Shown: in pieces, positions 1 through 9,260 of the stretch
Numbering within the stretch: position 1 is the stretch's first letter
Layout: each line of letters starts with the position of its first letter
Assembly: GCA_965204245.1 (NCBI GenBank)
Contig: CBDBED010000001.1
Span: forward strand, 310,001 to 374,000
Length of the DNA stretch: 64,000 nucleotides
Source of the DNA: JAAXIE01 sp965204245
Lineage (GTDB): Bacteria; Chloroflexota; Dehalococcoidia; Lucifugimonadales; JAAXIE01
Direction: 5' to 3'
Program-made: the position numbers and the translations under genes
The notes under the pieces: model-generated
What the model was told of the DNA's origin: nothing
The model's database searches: none
Seen by the model: only the letters and a program-made list of their open reading frames with translations

Positions 1-2
1 CC

Positions 3-257
3 CTTACAATGGCCGAGCAAAAAGCCCACCCCAATCCTGTGAAGGGCACCTCCGTCGAAGAGCAGCACCATCCCACCACGTCTTCGTGGGTTGCGGGCTT
101 GCTGGCCACGGGGAAGGTGGACTGGATCAACTGCGGGCTTTGTGTCGACGAGCGCGGATCCGGAAACTGGATTGAAGGAGCGCGACGAGGCGGGCCGCCC
201 GACCTGCTGAAGTGGTCAAACGAGAGCACCAATACCCTCATCATGGGCACAAAGTAG
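3..257 (+). CDS. DsrE-like sulfur-relay protein, C-terminal part (cut by window edge)
   Basis: The frame is open to the first base, so the start lies outside or the ATG at 9 is internal; 82 residues from that ATG is short for a DsrE-fold protein (about 115-130). The visible part carries an INCGLCVDERG segment, resembling the C-terminal cysteine region of DsrE/DsrF-like proteins, followed by a glycine-rich stretch ending in TLIMGTK. DsrE-fold proteins carry persulfide sulfur in tRNA thiolation or sulfur oxidation. It ends nine bases before another protein of the same superfamily, as expected for a paired sulfur relay. Family assignment is from pattern only and moderate. Confidence 0.5.
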   Translation, partial: LTMAEQKAHPNPVKGTSVEEQHHPTTSSWVAGLLATGKVDWINCGLCVDERGSGNWIEGARRGGPPDLLKWSNESTNTLIMGTK

Positions 258-266
258 GAGGTCGGG

Positions 267-650
267 GTGGCAAGTATTCTTTCCATAGTCGAGAGGGCCT
301 ATCACGGGACCATTGAGGAGCAGGACGACACCATCCTCTGGGTCAGTCACATGATTAAGAACGCGGGCGCTGACCTATCAGTGCTCCTCCGGGGCAATGC
401 CGTCAATTATGGCGTAATGGGACAGGACGCGACGGGGCTGCGGTTTGGCGATGTCGAGATGGAGGTCGCCCCCACATTGGACACAGACATCTTGAACCTG
501 ATTGGCGCCGGCGTACCCACCTATGCTGTCCAGGAAGACTTGGAAGAGCGCGGCATACGACGAGAGGAGTTGGCTGAGGGGCTGCAGATCATCGGGCGTG
601 GTGAAGTAGCAGGCCTGTACGACTCTCACGACTCGATCTGGCACTGGTAG
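267..650 (+). CDS. DsrE/DsrH (TusB-like) family protein
   Basis: 127 residues from a GTG start preceded by AGGAGGT at a good distance. The segment LLRGNAVNYGVMGQD, then VPTYAVQEDLEERGI, and a C-terminal tryptophan (SIWHW) follow the order seen in TusB/DsrH proteins (variable glycine-rich strand, 'vyAl.eDl.aRGl', terminal Trp), with an N-terminal extension relative to E. coli TusB. No cysteine is visible, so it would act as a partner rather than the sulfur carrier. It follows the upstream DsrE-like gene by nine bases and is closed by a strong hairpin terminator, so the two form the end of an operon. The exact role is not determined. Confidence 0.55.
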   Translation: MASILSIVERAYHGTIEEQDDTILWVSHMIKNAGADLSVLLRGNAVNYGVMGQDATGLRFGDVEMEVAPTLDTDILNLIGAGVPTYAVQEDLEERGIRREELAEGLQIIGRGEVAGLYDSHDSIWHW

Positions 651-682
651 AGGACTCAGACACCCTTCAATCCCCGTGAGCC

Positions 683-710
683 AAGAGGCCCCCTTGCTTG
701 GGGGCCTCTT
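683..710 (+). terminator. Rho-independent-type terminator hairpin
   Basis: Perfect 11-bp inverted repeat (AAGAGGCCCCC at 683-693, GGGGGCCTCTT at 700-710) with a 6-base loop, 33 bases after the stop of the DsrH-like gene. The A/T-rich edges make it usable on both strands. Confidence 0.85.
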
Positions 711-961
711 CCCTGTATAGGGAACAATAGCTTCTCTTCCCTAGAACACCAACCAGTTGCCTTGAGAGTCAGCTATCCTTAGACGATTCCAGTCATTATC
801 CGAATTTCGACTGTCAACGATTCGAAATACGTACACCGGAAGAGCAAAACATTACTGATACAGGCAACGGCCTCGGAATGCAGGGCAATTCGTAGACTGA
901 ATTATGCAACTGGGGCGGTTGAGGACTACACATATGGGTTTTCGCCTCTTATAATACCGAC
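711..961. other. Intergenic region upstream of gltB with an inverted repeat
   Basis: No ORF with coding character is seen. The region holds a 7-bp inverted repeat, ATTTCGA at 804-810 and TCGAAAT at 822-828, separated by 11 bases (dyad about 25 bp overall), which could be an operator. At the downstream end is a -10 hexamer (listed separately). No known riboswitch was recognised. Confidence 0.4.
950..955 (+). promoter_or_regulatory. -10 element of gltB
   Basis: TATAAT, a perfect consensus -10, ending six bases before the TTG at 962. Transcription would begin at or next to that codon, so the message would be leaderless. No good -35 lies 16-18 bases upstream. Confidence 0.5.
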
Positions 962-3900
962 TTGGATTCCGCCTCCAGGAGTACCCAGGTGCCTTTCTAC
1001 CCATATCCTTCTTCCAGTCAAAGTGTGGCAGTTGACAAGCAAAGGAAGGGTTTGTACGACCCTTCCTTTGAGCACGATGCCTGCGGCGTCGGCGTAGTCG
1101 CCGACATAAAAGGACGAAAGTCCCATGAAATCATCGAGCAAGGCATCCAAGTCCTCATAAATCTCGGGCACCGCGGTGCCTGCGGAAGCGACCCGGAGAC
1201 GGGTGACGGCGCAGGGCTGCTGGTGCAAATGCCCCATGCCTTCTTCCAACACGAGGCAGCCAAGCTGGGCATCCAACTAGGGGAGCCTGGCGAGTGGGCT
1301 GTAGGCATGGTGTTCCTGCCGCAAGACCTCCAGGAGGGGCTTTATTGCCAGCAAGTTCTTGAACGGATAACCACAGAAGAGGGCCAGAAGTTCCTAGGCT
1401 GGCGCGATGTTCCGACAAACCCCAACGCTATCGGCGTTGGCTCCCGCAGCATGATGCCAGTGATCCGGCAGGCTATGATCGGAAAGGGCGACTCCGTTGC
1501 TGACGAGGCAGCCTTCGAGCGCAAACTGTACGTAATCCGGCGTCGTGTGGAAGCCGAAGTCGTAGCTTCGGATATCAGCGACCCCTCCTCCTTCTATATC
1601 CCTTCGCTTTCGGCCAACCGCATCGTGTACAAGGGCCTGCTGATGGCCCACCAGATCCGCGGCTTCTATCTCGAACTGGCAGACGAAGCTATGGTTTCGT
1701 CTTTCGCCATGGTCCATTCCCGCTTCAGTACTAATACGTTGGGCTCGTGGCGTCTGGCTCACCCATATCGGTTCTTGCAGCACAACGGCGAAATCAATAC
1801 CCTGCGGGGCAACATCAACTGGATGGCAGCCCGTGAGGGGATGCTGGCTTCCGAAGCCTTCGGCGACGACCTCCATAAGCTCTTCCCCATCATCCAGCCG
1901 GGGCAGAGCGATACCGCCTGCATCGACAATGCTCTAGAGCTATTACTGCACACGGGGCGCTCGCTGCCCCACGCGATGCTCATGCTCATCCCAGAGGCCT
2001 GCGCTTCTATGGTGGACATGCCTCAAGAGAAGCGGGACTTCTATGAGTACTATGCCTGCCTAATGGAGCCGTGGGACGGCCCCGCCCTCATCGCTTTTAC
2101 CGATGGAACCCGCGTCGGGGCTATTTTGGACCGCAACGGTCTGCGTCCATTCCGGTACTTGGTGACCAAAGACGACCTTTTGGTAATGGCATCGGAGACC
2201 GGAGTCCTTCCCGTCCCGCCCGAGGACGTACTATTCCGTGCTCGTCTACAGCCGGGGCGCATGTTCCTAGTGGACCCCTCGCAGGGGCGCATCGTGTCCG
2301 ACGAAGAGATCAAGGCGGACTTGGCATCCCGGCACCCTTTCGGTAAGTGGCTCGCCGACAACCGGGTGACGCTGGACCACCTGCCCGCTCCCTCAATGGT
2401 TCAAGAGCCTGACTTCGACACACTGCACACCCGGCAGCGGGCTTTCGGCTATACCCAAGAAGAGCTACAAATGATCATCGAGCCCATGGCATCTGGAGGC
2501 GCGGAAGCCATCGGCTCCATGGGCAACGACACGCCTCTGGGAGTCCTTTCCGACCGCAGTCCGTTGGTGTTCAGCTATTTCAAGCAACTTTTTGCCCAAG
2601 TTACCAATCCCCCACTCGACGCAATTCGTGAGGAGTTGGTGACCTCCCTAGAGGGTTACGTCGGCTCGGAGCAGAACCTGTTCGAGGAGACCCCACAACA
2701 CTGCCGCCAACTCAAGCTGATGCGGCCTCTGCTCAGCAACTATGAACTGGAGCAGATACGCAACATCGACCGTAACGGCATACGCGCCACTACTATCAGC
2801 ACCCTGTTCCACCCCAACGATGGGCAAGGAGCACTGGAGAGCGCTCTGGCGCGACTCTGCGCTGAGGCCAGCGCAGCCATCGATGCGGGTCGCCAGATAC
2901 TGATCCTGTCCGACCGTGGTGTCGATGCAGACCACGCACCCATTCCTAGCCTGCTGGCAACTTCCACAGTGCATCACCACCTCATCCGCGAGGGCTCCCG
3001 GGCCCGTGTGGGCTTGGTGGTAGAGTCGGGCGAACCCCGGGAGGTAAGCCATTTCTGCCTCCTAGTAGGATATGGGGCAGCAGCCATCAACCCGTATCTC
3101 GCCTTTGAGACTATCGCCGACATGGTGCAACAGGGCACACTGTCGACCCCGGTCTCGGCAAAGTACGCCGAAGAGAACTTCATCAAGGCCATGGACAAGG
3201 GCCTGCTGAAGGTCATGTCCAAGATGGGCATCTCCGCAGTCCAGAGCTATCGTGGGGCCCAGATCTTCGAAGCGGTGGGCTTGAACCAAGAGGTGATTGA
3301 CCGCTACTTCACGTGGACGCCCTCCCGTATTGAAGGCGTGGGCTTGAAAACCATCGAGGCCGAAGCAGTGAAGCGTCATCAGGATGGCTACGGCCCCTTG
3401 CGCCGCGGACTCGACGGGACACTCGACCCCGGAGGCTACTACCAGTGGCGGGTAAACGGGGAGTACCACATGTACAATCCCCAGTCCATCGCCGCCCTGC
3501 AGAAGGCCACAAAGACCGAGGACTACCAGTCCTTCCAGCAGTTTACGGACCTCATCGATGAACAGAGCGAACTTCTATGCACACTGCGCGGGCTGCTCGA
3601 GTTCCGCTATGTCGATGATCCCCTGCCACTGGAAGAAGTTGAATCGGCCGCGGAAATCGTAAAGCGGTTCGCCACAGGAGCCGTGTCCCTAGGCTCCATA
3701 AGCCGTGAGGCCCATGAGACCCTAGCCATTGCTATGAACCGCATCGACGCCCGAAGCAACACGGGCGAGGGAGGCGAGGACTACCACCGTTACACCCTTG
3801 ACCCCAACGGCGACGACCGCAGCAGCCGGATCAAGCAGGTGGCTTCTGGTCGCTTCGGCGTGACAACCAACTATCTGGTCAACAGTACCGACCTGCAGAT

Positions 3901-5566
3901 CAAGATGGCGCAAGGCTCCAAGCCCGGCGAGGGAGGACAACTGCCTGGCCGCAAGGTGGACGAGTACATCGGTTGGGTGCGTCACACCACCCCAGGCGTG
4001 GAGCTGATATCACCCCCGCCTCACCACGACATCTATTCCATCGAGGACTTAGCGCAGCTGATCCACGACCTGAAGAACGCCAACCCCGATGCGCGCGTCC
4101 ATGTGAAGCTGGTGGCAGAGGTGGGCGTAGGTACCATAGCCGCCGGAGTCTCCAAGGGACACGGCGATGTGGTGCTGATTAGTGGGGACAGCGGTGGAAC
4201 CGGGGCTTCACCCGAGTCCTCCATCAAATATGCGGGGCTGCCTTGGGAACTGGGATTAGCCGAGACGCAACAGGTATTGGTAGAGAACGACCTGCGGGGC
4301 CGCATCGTGGTGCAGACCGACGGGCAGGTGAAAACGGGGCGTGACGTAGCCATCGCCTGCCTGCTAGGTGCGGAAGAGTTCGGCATGGCTACGGCACCGC
4401 TCATTGTCATGGGCTGTATCATGCTGCGCAAGTGCCACCTGAACGCCTGCTCCGTAGGCATTGCCACCCAAGACCCCGAACTGCGTAAGAAGTTTGCGGG
4501 ACAACCGGAACACGTCATCAACTATTTCTTTATGGTCGCGGAGCAGGTGCGGGAAATCATGGCCAACCTGGGCTTTCGCACCATCAATGAGATGGTGGGG
4601 CGTGTGGACATGCTGGAACCCCGACGCGCCATTGAGCACTGGAAAGCTAAGGGACTCGACCTGTCGCCCCTGCTGTACAAACCCGATGTACCTGCCGAGG
4701 TAGCGACCTATTGCTGTCAAGAGCAGGATCACGGACTCCAACGGTCGTTAGACCAGACGGTGTTGATAGAGGCAGCCCGGCCTGCCTTGGAGCAACTTAT
4801 GCCGGTGGAGATTACTCTGCCCATTCACAACTACAACCGCACGGTGGCCACAACACTGAGCGGCATAGTTGCCAAGAAGTACGGCGAGGAGGGCCTGCCC
4901 GAGGACACAATACGCTGCTATTTCACCGGGTCCGCTGGACAGAGTTTTGGCGCGTTTCTCGCCCAAGGGGTGTCACTGACATTGGAGGGTGACGCAAACG
5001 ACTACTTCGCCAAAGGTATTTCCGGTGGCCGGGTGGTCGCCTTCCCGTCCAAATCAGCCCAATTCAAACCTGAAGACAATATCATCGTAGGCAACGTGGT
5101 GTTGTATGGAGCCACTGGGGGCAAGGCTCTCATCCGTGGCATCGCTGGCGAGCGGTTCGCAGTGCGCAACAGCGGGGCGCAAGCGGTCGTCGAAGGCGTG
5201 GGAGACCACGGTTGCGAGTACATGACCGGTGGCGTCGTAGTGGTATTGGGCCCCACGGGAAGGAACTTCGCTGCTGGAATGAGCGGCGGTTTCGCATACG
5301 TTTTGGATGAATCTGGAGATTTCAAGGACCGTTGCAACACCGATATGGTGTCCTTGGAGCGGGTGGTCGACGCTGAGGATGAGGACCTGCTGCGCGGGTT
5401 GGTCGAAGACCACATGCGCTACACGGGCAGCGGCCCCGCCGAGCGTGTACTCTCCGACTGGAAGGCCAACCTGCCCAAATTCGTTAAGGTCTTTCCGATA
5501 GATTATCGCCGGGTGCTGGAAGAGAGGCGACAACAAGCTGTGGAAGAACTGGTAGCCGATGGGTAA
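962..5566 (+). CDS. gltB: Glutamate synthase, large (alpha) subunit
   Basis: 1534 residues, the usual GltB length (about 1500). GltB makes glutamate from glutamine and 2-oxoglutarate: the N-terminal class II amidotransferase releases ammonia, which is channelled to the FMN domain. The nucleophile is Cys41 in HDACGVG, so about 40 residues would be removed as propeptide. Order: amidotransferase (about 41-440), central domain, FMN/2-oxoglutarate domain with SGGTGASP, the [3Fe-4S] cysteines Cys1152, Cys1158 and Cys1163, and the C-terminal GXGXG beta-helix. Start: no Shine-Dalgarno is visible; the TTG at 962 follows a consensus TATAAT by six bases, suggesting leaderless translation; GTG at 1025 is an alternative. 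gltD overlaps its 3' end. Confidence 0.97.
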   Translation: MDSASRSTQVPFYPYPSSSQSVAVDKQRKGLYDPSFEHDACGVGVVADIKGRKSHEIIEQGIQVLINLGHRGACGSDPETGDGAGLLVQMPHAFFQHEAAKLGIQLGEPGEWAVGMVFLPQDLQEGLYCQQVLERITTEEGQKFLGWRDVPTNPNAIGVGSRSMMPVIRQAMIGKGDSVADEAAFERKLYVIRRRVEAEVVASDISDPSSFYIPSLSANRIVYKGLLMAHQIRGFYLELADEAMVSSFAMVHSRFSTNTLGSWRLAHPYRFLQHNGEINTLRGNINWMAAREGMLASEAFGDDLHKLFPIIQPGQSDTACIDNALELLLHTGRSLPHAMLMLIPEACASMVDMPQEKRDFYEYYACLMEPWDGPALIAFTDGTRVGAILDRNGLRPFRYLVTKDDLLVMASETGVLPVPPEDVLFRARLQPGRMFLVDPSQGRIVSDEEIKADLASRHPFGKWLADNRVTLDHLPAPSMVQEPDFDTLHTRQRAFGYTQEELQMIIEPMASGGAEAIGSMGNDTPLGVLSDRSPLVFSYFKQLFAQVTNPPLDAIREELVTSLEGYVGSEQNLFEETPQHCRQLKLMRPLLSNYELEQIRNIDRNGIRATTISTLFHPNDGQGALESALARLCAEASAAIDAGRQILILSDRGVDADHAPIPSLLATSTVHHHLIREGSRARVGLVVESGEPREVSHFCLLVGYGAAAINPYLAFETIADMVQQGTLSTPVSAKYAEENFIKAMDKGLLKVMSKMGISAVQSYRGAQIFEAVGLNQEVIDRYFTWTPSRIEGVGLKTIEAEAVKRHQDGYGPLRRGLDGTLDPGGYYQWRVNGEYHMYNPQSIAALQKATKTEDYQSFQQFTDLIDEQSELLCTLRGLLEFRYVDDPLPLEEVESAAEIVKRFATGAVSLGSISREAHETLAIAMNRIDARSNTGEGGEDYHRYTLDPNGDDRSSRIKQVASGRFGVTTNYLVNSTDLQIKMAQGSKPGEGGQLPGRKVDEYIGWVRHTTPGVELISPPPHHDIYSIEDLAQLIHDLKNANPDARVHVKLVAEVGVGTIAAGVSKGHGDVVLISGDSGGTGASPESSIKYAGLPWELGLAETQQVLVENDLRGRIVVQTDGQVKTGRDVAIACLLGAEEFGMATAPLIVMGCIMLRKCHLNACSVGIATQDPELRKKFAGQPEHVINYFFMVAEQVREIMANLGFRTINEMVGRVDMLEPRRAIEHWKAKGLDLSPLLYKPDVPAEVATYCCQEQDHGLQRSLDQTVLIEAARPALEQLMPVEITLPIHNYNRTVATTLSGIVAKKYGEEGLPEDTIRCYFTGSAGQSFGAFLAQGVSLTLEGDANDYFAKGISGGRVVAFPSKSAQFKPEDNIIVGNVVLYGATGGKALIRGIAGERFAVRNSGAQAVVEGVGDHGCEYMTGGVVVVLGPTGRNFAAGMSGGFAYVLDESGDFKDRCNTDMVSLERVVDAEDEDLLRGLVEDHMRYTGSGPAERVLSDWKANLPKFVKVFPIDYRRVLEERRQQAVEELVADG

Positions 5567-7022
5567 GGTCACAGGCTTCAAGGAATTCGGCCGTCAACTG
5601 CCAGCTAGGCGACCGGTGCCGGAGCGAGTCCAGCACTTCCGCGAGTTCTACGAACACTGGACTGAGGAGCAGGCCCGGAATCAAGGTGCCCGCTGCATGA
5701 ACTGTGGAGTTCCCTTCTGTCACAGCGGGTGCCCCTTGGGCAACCTGATCCCCGATTGGAATGACTTGGTCTACCGGGGCCAGTGGGAAAGCGCGATCGC
5801 CGCCCTTTCTACCACCAACAACTTCCCCGAATTCACCGGACGCATATGCCCTGCCCCCTGCGAAGCTTCCTGTACGTTGGCAATCAACCAGGATGCTGTG
5901 ACCATCGAACACATAGAGCGGGCCATCGCGGACCGGGCCTTTGCAGAGGGCTGGATGCAGCCTCACCCGCCCCAGACCCTCACCGGTAAGAAGGTGGCGG
6001 TGGTTGGCTCAGGGCCGGCAGGTCTGGCTGCGGCGGCTCAGCTTAACAGTGCGGGCCACTCGGTGACCGTGCTGGAGCGCGATGAATATATTGGTGGACT
6101 TCTCACCCTAGGCATACCTGGGTTCAAGCTGGAAAAGGAGATCGTACAGCGCCGTCTGGCCCTGATGGAAGCGGAAGGCGTGGAGTTCCGCACTAGAGCA
6201 CATGTGGGTGTGAACTACCCCGTCTCCGAGCTAAAGGCTAGCTACGATGCCATCCTGCTTTCCGGAGGCTCGACACAGGCTCGCGACTTGGACGTTCCCG
6301 GGCGCGATTTGGATGGGGTCCACTTCGCAATGGAGTACCTGCCACAGCAGAACCGGTTGGACATGGGGCAGGCTCTGGATGGAGTGCGACGCATCACCGC
6401 TGAGGGACGTCGCGTTGTGATCCTTGGAGGAGGCGATACCGGGGCCGACTGCTTGGGCACTGCCCACCGGCAAGGCGCAGAGGTGGTGCACCAGTTGGAG
6501 ATTCTAGCGGAGCCACCCCAGAGCCGGTCCGCTGGCAACCCATGGCCAGAGTGGCCTATTGTCCTGCGCCCGTCGGCCGCACACGAGGAAGGTGGGCTTA
6601 CCGACTACTGCGTAGCCACCAAGTCCTTCAGCGGAGATAACGGCCATGTGTCACAGCTCCACGCTGTATACGTAGAGTGGGTGCGCGGAGATAACGGGCG
6701 CCCCACCATGCGCGAAATCGAGGGCTCTGATTTCACCATCGATACGGAACTGGTGCTGCTGGCCCTAGGCTTCCTTCACCCGGAACATGAAGGCATGCTC
6801 ACCGACCTTGGAGTGGACTTGGACGCGCGAGGCAACGTCGCAGTGAATAAAGACAAGGCCACCAGCGTTCCCGGTGTATTCGCCGCTGGTGACATGGCGC
6901 GAGGTCAGTCCTTGGTTGTCTGGGCCATCGCCGAAGGACGGGCAGCCGCACACGGCATAGACAAGTACCTCATGGGGTCCACTGCCCTACCTTGGGTGGC
7001 CACCAAGTACGACCGGCGCTAG
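5559..7022 (+). CDS. gltD: Glutamate synthase, small (beta) subunit
   Basis: 487 residues, overlapping gltB by eight bases, which implies translational coupling. It oxidises NAD(P)H and passes electrons through FAD and [4Fe-4S] clusters to GltB. Seen: N-terminal cluster cysteines Cys46, Cys49, Cys54, Cys58 and Cys97, Cys101, Cys105; FAD-binding VGSGPAGLAAAA at about 149-160; a second nucleotide site ILGGGDTGADC near residue 290 for NAD(P)H; and a C-terminal FAD motif (VFAAGDMARGQSLV). All key residues of the family are present. The alpha and beta genes together give a complete glutamate synthase. Confidence 0.97.
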   Translation: MGKVTGFKEFGRQLPARRPVPERVQHFREFYEHWTEEQARNQGARCMNCGVPFCHSGCPLGNLIPDWNDLVYRGQWESAIAALSTTNNFPEFTGRICPAPCEASCTLAINQDAVTIEHIERAIADRAFAEGWMQPHPPQTLTGKKVAVVGSGPAGLAAAAQLNSAGHSVTVLERDEYIGGLLTLGIPGFKLEKEIVQRRLALMEAEGVEFRTRAHVGVNYPVSELKASYDAILLSGGSTQARDLDVPGRDLDGVHFAMEYLPQQNRLDMGQALDGVRRITAEGRRVVILGGGDTGADCLGTAHRQGAEVVHQLEILAEPPQSRSAGNPWPEWPIVLRPSAAHEEGGLTDYCVATKSFSGDNGHVSQLHAVYVEWVRGDNGRPTMREIEGSDFTIDTELVLLALGFLHPEHEGMLTDLGVDLDARGNVAVNKDKATSVPGVFAAGDMARGQSLVVWAIAEGRAAAHGIDKYLMGSTALPWVATKYDRR

Positions 7023-7045
7023 ACCGGGGCCTGCGAGAGCGTTCC

Positions 7046-7483
7046 ATGGGCCGCGAGAGCATCTTCTTCTACCTGCGATTACTCTTCCTGCCGTTGGTCA
7101 TACCCTTATCAATAGTGCGGGCTTGGGCCAGCAGTTGGGAGTCACTGGAGAGGACACATGCGGACCAGGAAGCGCGTTTCCGGAGCATGGTGGGTGTGTT
7201 GCCTCCACGCCTGAGGCGCCAAGTGGAAGAGGGGAATGCCGACACGATTTCCGAAGAATCCGTACGCCGTTTTGCCGTTCTCCTTGGCGACTATGCCACG
7301 ATGCGTGCACGTCTCCCAGGCGCCCGGGAAGCTTCCATGAAAAGCCAATACCTCAATGTGCTTGACGCCTGCTCTCGGCGGTTACGGGTCGCCGAAGCCC
7401 GACAGCAGCAGGCTGTGGATGCACTGGGCACACGGCGAAATACTGCTAGAGGACGCTCCAACCGTCGCAGGCGCTCCGGATAG
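7046..7483 (+). CDS. Hypothetical protein with N-terminal membrane helix
   Basis: Not recognised. 145 residues from ATG 7046, chosen over an in-frame upstream ATG (6992) that would overlap gltD. Residues about 5-25 (IFFYLRLLFLPLVIPLSIV) form a hydrophobic helix; the remainder is charged and predicted helical (SWESLERTHADQEARFRSMV), ending in an Arg-rich tail (RGRSNRRRRSG). This looks like a membrane-anchored cytoplasmic coiled segment. It sits between gltD and nadE on the same strand, 24 bases from each, so it may be co-transcribed with gltBD. No Shine-Dalgarno is obvious. Confidence 0.55.
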   Translation: MGRESIFFYLRLLFLPLVIPLSIVRAWASSWESLERTHADQEARFRSMVGVLPPRLRRQVEEGNADTISEESVRRFAVLLGDYATMRARLPGAREASMKSQYLNVLDACSRRLRVAEARQQQAVDALGTRRNTARGRSNRRRRSG

Positions 7484-7487
7484 GCCG

Positions 7488-7496
7488 TGCTATACT
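7488..7496 (+). promoter_or_regulatory. Extended -10 of nadE
   Basis: TGC followed by TATACT, ending ten bases before the nadE ATG, inside the last codons of the preceding gene. The 5' leader would be only a few bases long. Confidence 0.45.
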
Positions 7497-7506
7497 GGCC
7501 TACAAG

Positions 7507-9249
7507 ATGCGTAGCTTCCGTCTTGCCCTAGCACAGATTAACCTGACGGTAGGCGACCTCCAAGGCAACGTCGCTAAAGCCGTCGAGTATGTGGAAAGGG
7601 CCCGCGAGCTTTCAGCAGACCTCATCGCCTTCCCCGAACTGACCGTTACCGGCTATCCCCCCGAGGACCTGCTCCTCAAGCCCTCCTTTATCCAAGCCAA
7701 CCTCGATGCCATGCGACAAGTCGCCGCAGCCTCCACAGAGATTGCCGTGGCCGTCGGGTTTGTTGACGCCGACGACGACATCTACAACGCATGCGCTCTC
7801 GCTCACAACGGCGAAGTCGTAGGCATTTACCACAAGGTGTACCTGCCCAATTACGGTGTGTTTGACGAGGAACGCTATTTCAAACAGGGCCGAGAGTGCC
7901 CTGTATTCGTGGTCAACGGCGTCTGCATCGGACTCAACATCTGCGAGGATATCTGGTATCCCTCCGGACCCACCGCCGTACAGCGCGAGGCTGGGGCACA
8001 CTTGGTGGTGAATATCAACGCCTCTCCCTACCACGTGGGAAAGGGGAGTTTCCGTCGCAAGATGGTCGCCACCCGCGCCTCTGACAACGAACTGTATGTC
8101 GCCTACCTCAACACCGTGGGCGGTCAGGACGAACTGGTCTTCGATGGGGACAGCGCCATCTTCGGCCCGGGCGGTGAACTAGTGTCCAAAGCCCCTGAAT
8201 TCGAAGAAACCCTGCTCATGGCAGACTTGGATGTGGAGGCGGTCTTCCGCTCTCGTCTGCGGGACCCACGGCCCCGCAAAGCGCGATTGGGGCCTTCCGA
8301 TGTCAACGGTCACTCCAAGGTAGTCCACGTATCGGGAATCAAAGAAGTATCCCGGTCCGCATTGCCTGCCGACGGTATAGCAGCCAATTCCCTGGATCCC
8401 GTCGCACAGGTCTACCGGGCATTAGTTGTAGGGACTGGCGATTATGTCCGCAAGAACGGGTTCCACAAAGTAATCATTGGCCTGTCGGGAGGCATCGACT
8501 CCGCCCTCACCGCCTGCGTCGCCACCGATGCCTTGGGACAAGACAACGTGCTGGGAGTCACCATGCCCTCACGTTACTCCAGCGAGGGAAGCATCCTAGA
8601 CTCACGTGAACTTGCGGAGAATCTGGGCATAGAGCTATGGGAGATGCCCATTGAGCCAGCCCATCTCGCTTTCGAGGAGATACTTGAACCCTACATGCAG
8701 GGCACCGAGGCTGGGGTAGCTGAGGAGAACGTCCAAGCCCGGATACGGGGCAACATATTGATGACCATCTCCAACAAATACGGCTGGCTGGTGCTCACCA
8801 CGGGCAACAAGAGCGAGTTGGCGATGGGCTACGCTACTCTCTATGGCGACATGGCAGGGGGATTTGCCGTCATCAAGGATGTACCCAAGACGCTGGTCTA
8901 TGACCTAGCTCGCTGGCGCAACGCCAACGGCCAGCCATCTCCCGTCGTGCCGCAAGCTGTGCTGGACAAGCCCCCCAGCGCGGAACTGCGTCCTGACCAG
9001 ACAGACCAAGACAGTCTGCCCCCTTACGAGATACTAGATCAAGTGATGCGTGCCTATGTGGAAGAGGACCGCAGCTACCAGAATATCGTTGACATGGGAT
9101 TCGAACCGGCAGTCGTGCGTCAGGTCATTAACGCTGCCGACCGGAACGAATACAAGAGGCGCCAAGCCCCGCCGGGAGTGAAAATCACCCCGCGCGCCTT
9201 CGGGCGAGACCGGCGCCTTCCTATCGTCAATCGCTACCGGCAGTTCTAG
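7507..9249 (+). CDS. nadE: Glutamine-dependent NAD+ synthetase
   Basis: 580 residues, two-domain form. The N-terminal nitrilase-type glutaminase has the triad Glu44 (FPELTVTGYPPEDLL), Lys110 (IYHKVYLPN) and Cys146 (LNICEDIW); it feeds ammonia to the C-terminal synthetase with PP-loop SGGIDS at about 327-332, which amidates adenylylated nicotinic acid adenine dinucleotide. The length and the motif LVLTTGNKSELAMGYATLYGD fit the family well. The start is ATG 7507, about ten bases behind an extended -10 and without a Shine-Dalgarno. Its position next to gltBD places a glutamine user beside glutamate synthesis. Confidence 0.97.
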   Translation: MRSFRLALAQINLTVGDLQGNVAKAVEYVERARELSADLIAFPELTVTGYPPEDLLLKPSFIQANLDAMRQVAAASTEIAVAVGFVDADDDIYNACALAHNGEVVGIYHKVYLPNYGVFDEERYFKQGRECPVFVVNGVCIGLNICEDIWYPSGPTAVQREAGAHLVVNINASPYHVGKGSFRRKMVATRASDNELYVAYLNTVGGQDELVFDGDSAIFGPGGELVSKAPEFEETLLMADLDVEAVFRSRLRDPRPRKARLGPSDVNGHSKVVHVSGIKEVSRSALPADGIAANSLDPVAQVYRALVVGTGDYVRKNGFHKVIIGLSGGIDSALTACVATDALGQDNVLGVTMPSRYSSEGSILDSRELAENLGIELWEMPIEPAHLAFEEILEPYMQGTEAGVAEENVQARIRGNILMTISNKYGWLVLTTGNKSELAMGYATLYGDMAGGFAVIKDVPKTLVYDLARWRNANGQPSPVVPQAVLDKPPSAELRPDQTDQDSLPPYEILDQVMRAYVEEDRSYQNIVDMGFEPAVVRQVINAADRNEYKRRQAPPGVKITPRAFGRDRRLPIVNRYRQF

Positions 9250-9260
9250 GGACGATTCCC

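Noticed and set aside
9100..9125. GATTCGAACC, a T-arm-like sequence on the minus strand
   Set aside because: Lies inside nadE coding sequence (DMGFEPAV) and no acceptor or anticodon stems fit.
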